From: Globobulimina sp.
Lineage: Eukaryota > Foraminifera > Rotaliida
NCBI GenBank assembly: GCA_003354225.1
Contig: PIVH01000698.1
Span: forward strand, 1-5,144
Length of the DNA stretch: 5,144 nucleotides
Direction: 5' to 3'
Shown here in pieces: positions 1 to 5,144 of this stretch (the first letter of the stretch is position 1; each line of letters begins with the position of its first letter). A program made the translations under genes and the position numbers. Under the pieces are notes generated by a model that was not told where the DNA came from, ran no database searches, and saw nothing but the letters and a program-made list of their open reading frames with translations.

Positions 1-3000
1 GAAAATGAGCTATGTTTACAAATATTAAAAATATATTTTAACAATGATAACAATGATAAAAATGTTCTAAACCAACAATCATTGCCGCACAAATACAGTG
101 TTTTACATCTTTCCGCTATCAACAATGATAAAAAAGTATGCGAAATGTTATTGGAGTTTGGGGCTGATCCCTTTTTAAAAAATGTCGAAAATGAAACATT
201 TTATGAGACTGCAAAAAAATTAGGACATAACGAAATAAGTCAAATATATAAAGCACAGAAAATACAGAAAATGCAAGAAATACAAGAAATGCAAGGCATA
301 GAAGAGGAAAAAGAAGAAATGCAAATCCAAAGAGGCGAAACGCATCCATCTCCATCAAGAGCATTAAAAAAACGGTTAGCTGAAATAACTTCAAATAGTT
401 ATTATAATGAATATAAATTATATAATCATAAAAATGAGAGAAAGGTAGAAGCAAACACAATAATAATTAATATGAATAATATGGATAATATAAAGTGTAT
501 AGAATATTATTGGAAAGCAATTGTGTGTAATGACTCTGAGATAGTTGGATTATTACTGCAATACAAAAAGATCAATGTCAATTTATTTGTAACAAGCGGG
601 CGTTTTGCGGGTCAGACTGGTTTGCATATTTGTTGTACATTGGGTTATTATGAAACATTGATTGTGTTAATTGCAGAAGAGGCCGACATAAATTGTCAAA
701 GCAAAATAGATTTGGCCACCCCGTTATTATTAGCTGTCAGATTTAATCACATTTCTTGTGTCTCGTATTTATTACAAGATGCTACAAATAACACCAATAA
801 TAATAATAATAATGTGCTTAATGTAAATATTGCCGCATTGGACCAAACTACACCGTTTTATGAAGCATGTTCATCGAATAACATTGAGATTATTAAACTA
901 TTGTTATTGTATTCCAATCACTTAAATATTGCCCAAAAAACAAGGAATAAATCAGCCATTGATATTATAAATGATGAAAAAACATTGATTATTATTGAAC
1001 AAATATTGCGGGAGAAAAAGAATAGAAACAATCAGTTGCATGATGATGATGATGATGATGATAATAATAATAATAAATGGATTACAATGAGTTACGAAGA
1101 GATATCGTCATATCATCCGTATGAATCACAATTGTGTAAATATTGTAATTTAACATTGGCAGAATATGATAGCAATAATATGTTTAATTTTTTTTGGGAT
1201 AAACTTTATTCGAATTTAAATAATCCGACCTTTGTATTTTTGCATGTTTTATGCAAGGAGGGACATTTTGATCTATTAAAATATTTAATTAATAAGATTT
1301 ATGTGGACCGCATCAGTATGGATTATACGTTGGATATAAACTGGATTGTTTTGGATGAAACAAACAAATATCCCATACAATATTTAGTGGAATGGTTTCA
1401 GTTTCACAATAAATTGAAAAAAGATTCCGAATGGATATTAAGTTATATATTGCAGCGAACATTTAATTCGTTGATGTTCAATAAAATTGAAAAGTTTATG
1501 TGGACAAATTGTATCACAAAAACAAATTGTATTTCTTGCAAATGTAATAAAAATATGACCATTGATTGGAATGCAAAAATTAAATCGCATTCAGTCAAAC
1601 CGTATCAAAGCAGTAATGACAATAATCATAATTTGATCATTCAAAAAAAAAGAAAATTAAAAAAAAGCCACTTAAAATTTTTAAATAATGCAATTGTATC
1701 AATGTTTGGATTAAAAAATTGTGAATGGCTTTTAAAATATTTAAATGACGAATTATATGAAAGTTATATAAATAATAAGCCAGAATATATTTGTAAATTA
1801 AACGTTTTTTCAAATTCATCATTTATATTTAATCCAAAAATTTGTTGCGATATTTTAAATATAAATGGTTATTATGATGCAATTCGAAGAAATGAAAGTG
1901 ATAACATTGCAATCGCATCGTATCAATTTAATCATGTTCAGGATATAATTATTTTTATGCTGAATTGGCAGACGTATGAATTTCCGAGGAATGCGTTTGC
2001 CTCTTTGTGCAGTCTAATATTATCGGATGAGATCGAATTGGATTCTTTACAATATTTATTGCACATTTTCAAAAATTTATTATTGTATCCCTCCATTCAT
2101 CCCTTCGTTTGTGATTTAGTATTTATTCAAAAAATGTTATCGAAAATATGTATGGAAATGGAGGAGCATTTATGCCGAGATGGCTCCTCTTTGTCCAAAC
2201 GCAATGAAATCACTATTTTTATAATTGAAGCCACCGCAATTTCCGCAGTTGTAAATTGTTACAAATATCCCACAATAATCAAACAACATTTATTTGATAT
2301 TATATACCCACAATTATCGCATTCAAAATCGCCAATTATACGATTAATGTCTGCCAAATTATTATATAATATTTCATTGCAATTACGAATCAATATTCAC
2401 TCGAAATTGTACAAAAAAGAATTAAATGATGAATTTGGCGAAAATAATCATAATAATCTGCAGCCAGCAATACATGAAATATTTGATGAAAATTTAATAT
2501 TTGATAATATTAATGATATAAATGACGCAGATGAGAGCAGCACCGATGACGAAGAAGAGATATATGGCGATGGTGTCGGTGTCAATGAATTTAAAATGGA
2601 ACAGGTTGAATTGATGCCGATTGCAGCAGCACCAGCACCGGCACATAAAATAGAAATAGAAGAAAAAGAAAAAGAATATTCCAATTTAATATTATTTGAT
2701 TCAAATTCATTGGATACTGCACAAGAAATAGTGCACAGACTCTGTGTGGAAATATGTCAAGAAATAATCGAAAGATTAAATGTTGAAAATGATGTACGAG
2801 TTCGGTCCATATGTTTGCAAACCTTGGCATTATTAATTATTTCAAATATAACACTAATAAATTATATAAATGAATTGCAACTCATTGAATATGACATTTG
2901 GAAAGAAAAAGACTCCGATTCTTGTGTTAATAGTGATTTATATGAAGATATTATTCATTTATTACCACAACAACAAGAAAAAGAAAAAGAAATGGTGCCA

Positions 3001-3846
3001 TCGACAGTTGTTAAGTTACATTCTCGTTCCATAATAATTGATGATGTTGATGGTAGCAGCGGTATTTCGATAAAACCAATTCTGAGTTTAACTGCTTTGC
3101 AGGGCTTAGATAATAAACAGTTATCCAAAGGATTGTCGATAATATCGACAAACTCAAATGAATTGGAGTCAGAGCCACATTATAAACCACAACAACTACA
3201 ACAACCACAACGATCATGTTCTGTATTAAACGATGATGACTATTATCTTGAGGATGAATTTAAGTTTGGCCAACCACAAAAAACAGTAAATCCGTATGAT
3301 CCGGACGCCAAAGAAGGAAATGCTTCGAGATCGCCTTCGCATTCTCCGCCATTGAGACCTGTTATCGGCCAGCATTTATTTCATAAGGACACCAATGGCA
3401 ATTATAATGAAAAAAAAGAAGAAGAGAAATTAAGGCCAATTATTGGTCAACATTTGTTTGATAGAAAAGAAACCCAAACACAAACAAGAAATGATGAGAA
3501 ACAAAAGTATCTAAAAAAAATATCTTCGGAGGGAACAAATGTATTAAAAGCGGAGGATGACAAATTAAGAGAAACAATATTGAGTTCAACCAGTCATACA
3601 ATCGGAGAACAAGCATTTAGTAAAATGTTATCCGTTAATACTTTAAAACAAATATCAGAAAGTAGTGGATCTAAAAAAGTTGAAGATGATGAGACCATAA
3701 TGTTACACCGACAATTTAGTGATATATTAGCTGTACACAATGACAATGACAATCAAGATGAGAAAAATGAATCGGATGATGATGATGATGATGTTTTATT
3801 AAACGACACATATTCTAATAAGATTACAATAGGAAACACTGAATAA
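1..3846 (+). CDS. Large ankyrin-repeat protein with PUL/ARM-like helical region, 5' partial
   Basis: The frame is open from base 1 to TAA at 3844-3846 (1281 codons visible), so the start is upstream. TTG at 82-84 is an internal Leu. The first in-frame ATG (145-147, residue 49) would cut an ankyrin repeat in half and is not a credible start. Order of parts: second helix of one ankyrin repeat (residues 1-13), a full repeat (30-61), a tripeptide-repeat linker (87-98), about four more ankyrin units (164-340), Asp/Asn run (348-358), a helical region with ankyrin-like pieces (412-430), a Cys cluster (504-515) and basic patch (549-555), a PUL/armadillo-like region (about 645-955), then a disordered acidic, Gln-rich and Ser/Pro-rich tail with twin decapeptides (1118-1127, 1144-1153). 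No membrane segment or catalytic motif is visible. The likely role is an intracellular scaffold. No intron is needed anywhere in this stretch. Coding is certain in practice; function is inferred. Confidence 0.93.
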   Translation, partial: ENELCLQILKIYFNNDNNDKNVLNQQSLPHKYSVLHLSAINNDKKVCEMLLEFGADPFLKNVENETFYETAKKLGHNEISQIYKAQKIQKMQEIQEMQGIEEEKEEMQIQRGETHPSPSRALKKRLAEITSNSYYNEYKLYNHKNERKVEANTIIINMNNMDNIKCIEYYWKAIVCNDSEIVGLLLQYKKINVNLFVTSGRFAGQTGLHICCTLGYYETLIVLIAEEADINCQSKIDLATPLLLAVRFNHISCVSYLLQDATNNTNNNNNNVLNVNIAALDQTTPFYEACSSNNIEIIKLLLLYSNHLNIAQKTRNKSAIDIINDEKTLIIIEQILREKKNRNNQLHDDDDDDDNNNNKWITMSYEEISSYHPYESQLCKYCNLTLAEYDSNNMFNFFWDKLYSNLNNPTFVFLHVLCKEGHFDLLKYLINKIYVDRISMDYTLDINWIVLDETNKYPIQYLVEWFQFHNKLKKDSEWILSYILQRTFNSLMFNKIEKFMWTNCITKTNCISCKCNKNMTIDWNAKIKSHSVKPYQSSNDNNHNLIIQKKRKLKKSHLKFLNNAIVSMFGLKNCEWLLKYLNDELYESYINNKPEYICKLNVFSNSSFIFNPKICCDILNINGYYDAIRRNESDNIAIASYQFNHVQDIIIFMLNWQTYEFPRNAFASLCSLILSDEIELDSLQYLLHIFKNLLLYPSIHPFVCDLVFIQKMLSKICMEMEEHLCRDGSSLSKRNEITIFIIEATAISAVVNCYKYPTIIKQHLFDIIYPQLSHSKSPIIRLMSAKLLYNISLQLRINIHSKLYKKELNDEFGENNHNNLQPAIHEIFDENLIFDNINDINDADESSTDDEEEIYGDGVGVNEFKMEQVELMPIAAAPAPAHKIEIEEKEKEYSNLILFDSNSLDTAQEIVHRLCVEICQEIIERLNVENDVRVRSICLQTLALLIISNITLINYINELQLIEYDIWKEKDSDSCVNSDLYEDIIHLLPQQQEKEKEMVPSTVVKLHSRSIIIDDVDGSSGISIKPILSLTALQGLDNKQLSKGLSIISTNSNELESEPHYKPQQLQQPQRSCSVLNDDDYYLEDEFKFGQPQKTVNPYDPDAKEGNASRSPSHSPPLRPVIGQHLFHKDTNGNYNEKKEEEKLRPIIGQHLFDRKETQTQTRNDEKQKYLKKISSEGTNVLKAEDDKLRETILSSTSHTIGEQAFSKMLSVNTLKQISESSGSKKVEDDETIMLHRQFSDILAVHNDNDNQDEKNESDDDDDDVLLNDTYSNKITIGNTE
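259..294 (+). repeat. 9-bp in-frame tandem repeat coding K/E-I/M-Q triplets
   Basis: Four 9-bp units encode KIQ KMQ EIQ EMQ (residues 87-98). Alternate units match best, giving an 18-bp higher-order period. The following residues (EEEKEEMQIQ) continue the Glu/Gln-rich character. It lies in the linker between the first ankyrin unit and the main cluster and could form a short charged helix or coiled coil. It looks like a recent slippage expansion. Confidence 0.8.
787..813 (+). repeat. AAT trinucleotide run coding poly-Asn
   Basis: Codons 263-271 are Asn except for one Thr (265), and the last six codons are all AAT. The run sits in the loop between two ankyrin units, where an expansion is tolerated without breaking the helices. 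Confidence 0.9.
1042..1074 (+). repeat. (GAT)7(AAT)4 microsatellite coding Asp7-Asn4
   Basis: Seven GAT codons followed by four AAT codons encode residues 348-358. The run marks the border between the ankyrin cluster and the following helical region. The single-base change between the two triplets suggests one slippage-prone tract that has diverged. Confidence 0.92.
1135..1545 (+). other. Cys-rich segments C-x2-C and C-x5-C-x2-C-x-C (possible metal site)
   Basis: Cys379 and Cys382 form a CKYC pair just after the Asp/Asn run. Cys504, 510, 513 and 515 form a tight cluster within 12 residues. The clustering in a protein whose other Cys are scattered suggests zinc binding or a structural role. 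I do not recognise a named zinc-finger family from the spacing, and the two groups are 120 residues apart, so they may be unrelated. Confidence 0.35.
1643..1665 (+). other. Basic patch KKRKLKK in an A-rich tract (possible NLS)
   Basis: Residues 549-555 read KKRKLKK, which fits the classical monopartite nuclear localisation pattern K-K/R-x-K/R. The DNA holds a run of nine A (1643-1651), a place where sequencing errors are common, but the frame stays open on both sides. The nuclear role is inference from the motif only. In such an AT-rich gene, Lys runs also arise from base composition. Confidence 0.35.
1933..2865 (+). other. PUL-like / armadillo-type helical repeat region
   Basis: PUL domains (PLAA/Ufd3 family and PPPDE fusions) are six-armadillo-repeat folds that bind the C-terminal tail of the p97/Cdc48 ATPase. 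Three pieces here fit the family pattern in the right order. MLNWQTYEFP (653-662) followed by Leu-rich helices resembles the W...FP opening. ISAVVNCYKYP followed by SPIIRLMSAKLLYNISLQL (777-795) resembles the segment usually seen as N-K-N-x-x-ALATLLLN. DVRVRSICLQTLALLII (931-947) resembles the late ALxTL helix. An acidic and Ala/Pro-rich insert (about 805-900) splits the last two, and extra helices at 681-740 lengthen the front. A generic ARM/HEAT assignment is the alternative. This is recognition by pattern, not by search. Confidence 0.45.
2503..2676 (+). other. Acidic low-complexity insert within the helical region
   Basis: Residues 835-892 start Asp/Asn-rich, pass through a serine and acid cluster (ESSTDDEEE, 845-853), an Ala/Pro stretch (876-881) and a Glu/Lys stretch (885-892). 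The composition is that of a flexible loop, inserted between two armadillo-like helices. The SSTDDEEE part fits a casein kinase 2 acceptor pattern (Ser/Thr followed by acidic residues). Confidence 0.6.
3352..3459 (+). repeat. Twin decapeptide LRP(V/I)IGQHLF, 78 bp apart
   Basis: Residues 1118-1127 and 1144-1153 read LRP, then V or I, then IGQHLF. Nine of ten residues are identical and the tenth is a conservative V/I change. At the DNA level eight of ten codons differ, seven of them synonymously, so the copies are old and held at the protein level. They sit in a disordered, charged tail just after a Ser/Pro-rich stretch (SRSPSHSPP). A loose third echo (TIGEQAF, 1200-1206) is doubtful. This is the signature of a duplicated short linear motif that binds a partner; the partner is unknown. 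Confidence 0.85.
3775..3792 (+). repeat. (GAT)6 run coding poly-Asp near the C terminus
   Basis: Six consecutive Asp codons, all GAT, encode residues 1259-1264. They continue an acidic tail (DNDNDNQDEKNES) and lie 17 residues before the stop. Confidence 0.9.
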
Positions 3847-3866
3847 CAATGTATCAAAATTGAAAA

Positions 3867-3872
3867 ATTAAA
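3867..3872 (+). promoter_or_regulatory. Candidate poly(A) signal ATTAAA for the large gene
   Basis: ATTAAA, the commonest variant of AATAAA in many eukaryotes, begins 20 bases after the stop codon. No exact AATAAA is seen soon after the stop on this strand. In AT-rich DNA a hexamer is weak evidence. Confidence 0.25.
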
Positions 3873-4032
3873 TTGTTTCATTATTCTTTGCTGATTTACT
3901 GTTGCGTACAAATTCTTTTTCGTGATCCCATGCCAAAGTTTCATTCCTCTCTGGAAATAAGAGCACATCGATATCAACACTCAAATGTATTTTTTCTGTC
4001 AAGTTTTTAATTTCGACAATGACTGAGTGCAT
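3868..4032 (-). CDS. Small ORF or possible 3' exon, unknown protein
   Basis: ATG (4032-4030) to TAA (3870-3868) gives 54 residues; the stop upstream in frame is TGA at 4041-4039. The protein is balanced and charged, for example DVLLFPERNETLAWDHEKEF, with no low complexity. I do not recognise it. It may be a terminal exon: an AG at 4024-4023 (CACTCAG) is preceded by CTGAC, a plausible branch site with its A 17 bases before the end of the AG. A GT at 4529-4528 would join it in frame to the sulfotransferase-like gene after its NEY codons. Against this, that gene has its own stop at 4512-4510 and the donor is poor. By chance alone an ORF this long is not rare at this composition. Confidence 0.3.
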   Translation of the reverse strand: MHSVIVEIKNLTEKIHLSVDIDVLLFPERNETLAWDHEKEFVRNSKSAKNNETI

Positions 4033-4079
4033 TGCATGTCAGGAGCGTGTATATACTCATTTCTATCCTCTCTAGTGAT

Positions 4080-4227
4080 GACTAGCTCACTTGAAGAAAA
4101 TCTTAATATCAGGGTTCTCACCTCATAGACGACAAATTTTTACCTTTATTGCATAGATTTGTCTCTTCTTTCATATGCTAGAATCCTGGAAAAATCTATC
4201 CTTGCACTGTTGAAAAGTGAGCTAGTC
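4080..4227. repeat. 13-bp inverted repeat with nested 8-bp inverted repeat
   Basis: GACTAGCTCACTT (4080-4092) is the exact reverse complement of 4215-4227, with a 122-base loop. Inside the loop, ATAGATTT (4153-4160) pairs exactly with AAATCTAT (4192-4199). A further 9-bp match links TCACTTGAA (4088-4096) with TTCAAGTGA (4271-4279). It could be a small fold-back or MITE-like element, or a structured 3' UTR. I see no clear target-site duplication. Confidence 0.5.
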
Positions 4228-4241
4228 CTCATTGAACTCTG

Positions 4242-4280
4242 TTTCTGTGAAAACCTTTCTGTGAAAACCTTTCAAGTGAA
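4242..4280. repeat. 14-bp tandem duplication with a partial third copy
   Basis: TTTCTGTGAAAACC occurs twice back to back (4242-4255, 4256-4269). A shorter altered copy, TTTCAAGTGAA, follows at 4270-4280. The two full copies are identical, which points to a recent duplication. Confidence 0.85.
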
Positions 4281-4325
4281 GTATAATTAAATAGAACTCT
4301 GTTTGTTTGCTTTGATTTATAACTA

Positions 4326-4366
4326 GTTTGGAAATATAGTGTTTGAGGAAAGTGTTTGGAAATATA
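4326..4366. repeat. 13-bp direct repeat with 28-bp period
   Basis: GTTTGGAAATATA occurs at 4326-4338 and again at 4354-4366. The bases between (GTGTTTGAGGAA) look like a third, altered copy. This suggests local slippage duplication in the spacer. Confidence 0.75.
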
Positions 4367-4492
4367 TACTTCTCAACCAAATGTACACAACAACTTATTG
4401 AACCAAGCTCTTTGTTTATATTCTCTTTTTCTGTGACATATATTTATGATTTATTTATTCGTGATAATTATGTTTTTGTTATAACAATCCGA

Positions 4493-4498
4493 TTTATT
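4493..4498 (-). promoter_or_regulatory. Candidate poly(A) signal AATAAA for the minus-strand gene
   Basis: On the minus strand AATAAA lies 11 bases beyond the TGA at 4512-4510. Further copies lie at 4454-4459, 4450-4455 and 4145-4150. The nearest one supports the reading that the gene ends at 4510 and has no further exon. Chance matches are expected in AT-rich DNA. Confidence 0.3.
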
Positions 4499-4509
4499 GA
4501 AAAACGTTG

Positions 4510-5144
4510 TCATGCCAGTAGTTGAGAACCATATTCGTTCCAAACAGATTGTATTTTCAAGTATGACTTCCTTTTGACATAATCATATAACTTTATATCC
4601 CATTCATTCCAATCCACCAATCGTTGGTAGTTTGCATTTGATATCATTTTGTTATATTCTATGAATGAATGCAAATTAATAAACTGCTGAGGAACAGGTA
4701 CTGTTTTTAAAACTAATTGTTTGTTTTTAATAATATTCGTTTTTATATATTCATTTATTATTTTATTTACATAAATATGCGTTCGTTTGTCCTCCAACCA
4801 ATCTGTAATTAATAATAAATCAAATGAATTAATTATTTTCTTTGCATGCTCAAAGCATTGAGAAACATTAAGCTTTGCATTGTCCGTAACTTTACAAAAT
4901 TTATTATCACAACAAAATAAAAATAAATAATAATTATTTAAATAGCATAAATATGGAGGAAGCGAAGATTTGGCACCAAAATTATTATTATTTAATTCAT
5001 ATTTTTCAATTCGATTAAGAAATTCTTCCATTATTATATTACTAAACTTATATTTATATGCGATCCCATTTCTATTTGGCTTTGCTATCCGTTGAAAATA
5101 GTTTTTGTCATTAATTTTTCCATCACCTTCAAAATATTTTAAAT
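4510..5144 (-). CDS. Sulfotransferase-like protein, C-terminal part, 5' partial
   Basis: The frame is open from the window edge to TGA (4512-4510), 210 complete codons. The ATG at 5031-5029 (residue 38) is internal, because the frame stays open upstream of it for 37 codons. The order of motifs resembles Golgi carbohydrate sulfotransferases of the Sulfotransfer_2 / Gal-3-O type, which move sulfate from PAPS to a sugar. LNNYYLFLF (68-76) fits the usual N-x-Y-x-R-x-L segment. AKKIINSFDLLLITDWLED (100-118) fits the A-x-x-x-L-x-x-F-D-x-x-x-x-x-E step. DWNEWDIKLYDYVKR (177-191) fits the closing (W)N-x-x-D-x-x-L-Y-x-x-x-x-x-x helix. The 5' PAPS-binding loop would lie outside the window. A possible, degenerate 3'-phosphate motif is at 18-32. 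The family call is by pattern and moderate; coding is likely. Confidence 0.6.
   Translation of the reverse strand, partial: LKYFEGDGKINDKNYFQRIAKPNRNGIAYKYKFSNIIMEEFLNRIEKYELNNNNFGAKSSLPPYLCYLNNYYLFLFCCDNKFCKVTDNAKLNVSQCFEHAKKIINSFDLLLITDWLEDKRTHIYVNKIINEYIKTNIIKNKQLVLKTVPVPQQFINLHSFIEYNKMISNANYQRLVDWNEWDIKLYDYVKRKSYLKIQSVWNEYGSQLLA

Larger units (their letters stand above)
1..1020 (+). other. Ankyrin repeat region (about six units, two clusters)
   Basis: Ankyrin repeats are helix-turn-helix units that bind other proteins. The window opens inside one (residues 1-13, pattern LCLQILKIYF). The clearest unit is residues 30-61, with SVLHLSA, then CEMLLEFGADP. A second cluster follows at 164-340: KAIVCNDSEIVGLLLQY (168-187), TGLHICCTLGYYETLIVLIA (206-225) followed by EEADINC, TPLLLAVRFNHISCVSYLL (240-258) with an Asn-rich loop expansion at 263-271, and TPFYEACSSNNIEIIKLLLL (284-303). 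The repeats are divergent: most have lost the G of the consensus turn, but the hydrophobic spacing is kept. The two clusters are separated by a charged linker of roughly 100 residues. Confidence 0.85.
3847..4509. other. Spacer between convergent genes
   Basis: These 663 bases separate two converging stop codons. They hold the 3' untranslated regions, candidate poly(A) signals, a possible small exon at 3868-4032, an inverted repeat (4080-4227) and short direct repeats (4242-4280, 4326-4366). I saw no tRNA, rRNA or long ORF. Base composition differs from the flanking genes: I count 26 G/C of 60 in 4021-4080, 21 in 4081-4140 and 24 in 4201-4260. Confidence 0.7.

Noticed and set aside
119-460. 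113-codon minus-strand ORF, rich in Leu and Phe
   Set aside because: It is antisense to ankyrin-coding sequence and its linker. Its hydrophobic character is the complement of Glu/Lys/Gln codons on the plus strand.
787-1074. AAT and GAT runs as a possible CRISPR or regulatory array
   Set aside because: They are simple trinucleotide runs in frame, coding Asn and Asp, with no spacers.
1637-1822. 61-codon minus-strand ORF
   Set aside because: It is antisense to the coding region, starts in Lys codons read backwards (poly-Phe) and has no recognisable content.
2448-2830. Two overlapping minus-strand ORFs of 78 and 79 codons
   Set aside because: They are antisense to the acidic insert and helical region. 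The poly-Ser and Leu/Phe runs mirror GAT, GAA and AAA codons, and the plus frame is clearly the coding one.
3011-3217. 68-codon minus-strand ORF starting with a Val run
   Set aside because: The Val run is the complement of the CAACAACAAC-type Gln codons of the tail; it is a shadow.
3753-3980. 75-codon minus-strand ORF that spans the stop of the large gene
   Set aside because: Its first part lies in the spacer and its end is the complement of the poly-Asp run (poly-Ser). The other minus frame at 3868-4032 has the more protein-like composition.
4343-4525. 60-codon plus-strand ORF in the spacer
   Set aside because: It starts inside a direct repeat, runs into the antisense of the sulfotransferase-like gene and is hydrophobic low-information sequence.
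1-5144. Giant virus or intracellular bacterium as the source
   Set aside because: Ankyrin proteins are common there too, but the 660-base spacer with poly(A)-like signals, the poly-Asn runs and the glycan sulfotransferase-like neighbour fit a protist better. No viral or bacterial hallmark gene is present, so this is a preference, not proof.

Overview
The window looks like AT-rich nuclear DNA of a unicellular eukaryote. The evidence is one very long coding region with ankyrin repeats, Asn and Asp homopolymer runs made of AAT and GAT codons, a long charged disordered tail, a convergent gene that resembles a eukaryotic carbohydrate-type sulfotransferase, and no bacterial operon layout or ribosome binding sites. 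The spacer between the genes is clearly richer in G+C (35-43% in the lines I counted) than the most AT-rich coding lines (17% in 1741-1800). That argues against Dictyostelium-type genomes, whose spacers are extremely AT-rich. A foraminiferan such as Reticulomyxa filosa is my best guess by general character, but this is inference and I cannot confirm it.

Layout. (1) Positions 1-3846, plus strand: the 3' part of one long gene, open from the first base to TAA at 3844-3846, 1281 codons. The N-terminal half carries ankyrin repeats. The middle is a long alpha-helical stretch with a Cys cluster and a basic patch. Residues about 645-955 resemble a PUL/armadillo-type helical repeat domain, interrupted by an acidic insert. 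The last 300 residues are disordered and contain two near-identical decapeptides. The true start lies upstream of the window. (2) Positions 3847-4509: a spacer between two converging genes. It holds candidate poly(A) signals, a small minus-strand ORF that could be a 3' exon, a 13-bp inverted repeat with a nested 8-bp one, and short direct repeats. (3) Positions 4510-5144, minus strand: the 3' part of a gene for a sulfotransferase-like protein, open to the window edge, 210 codons visible.

The two genes are convergent, and nothing seen suggests a joint function. If the PUL reading is right, the large protein would be an ankyrin scaffold that docks on the p97/Cdc48 segregase. The sulfotransferase-like protein would act in the Golgi on glycans. 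Neither catalytic nor binding function is proven by what is visible. All residue numbers below count from the first complete codon inside the window, not from the true start.
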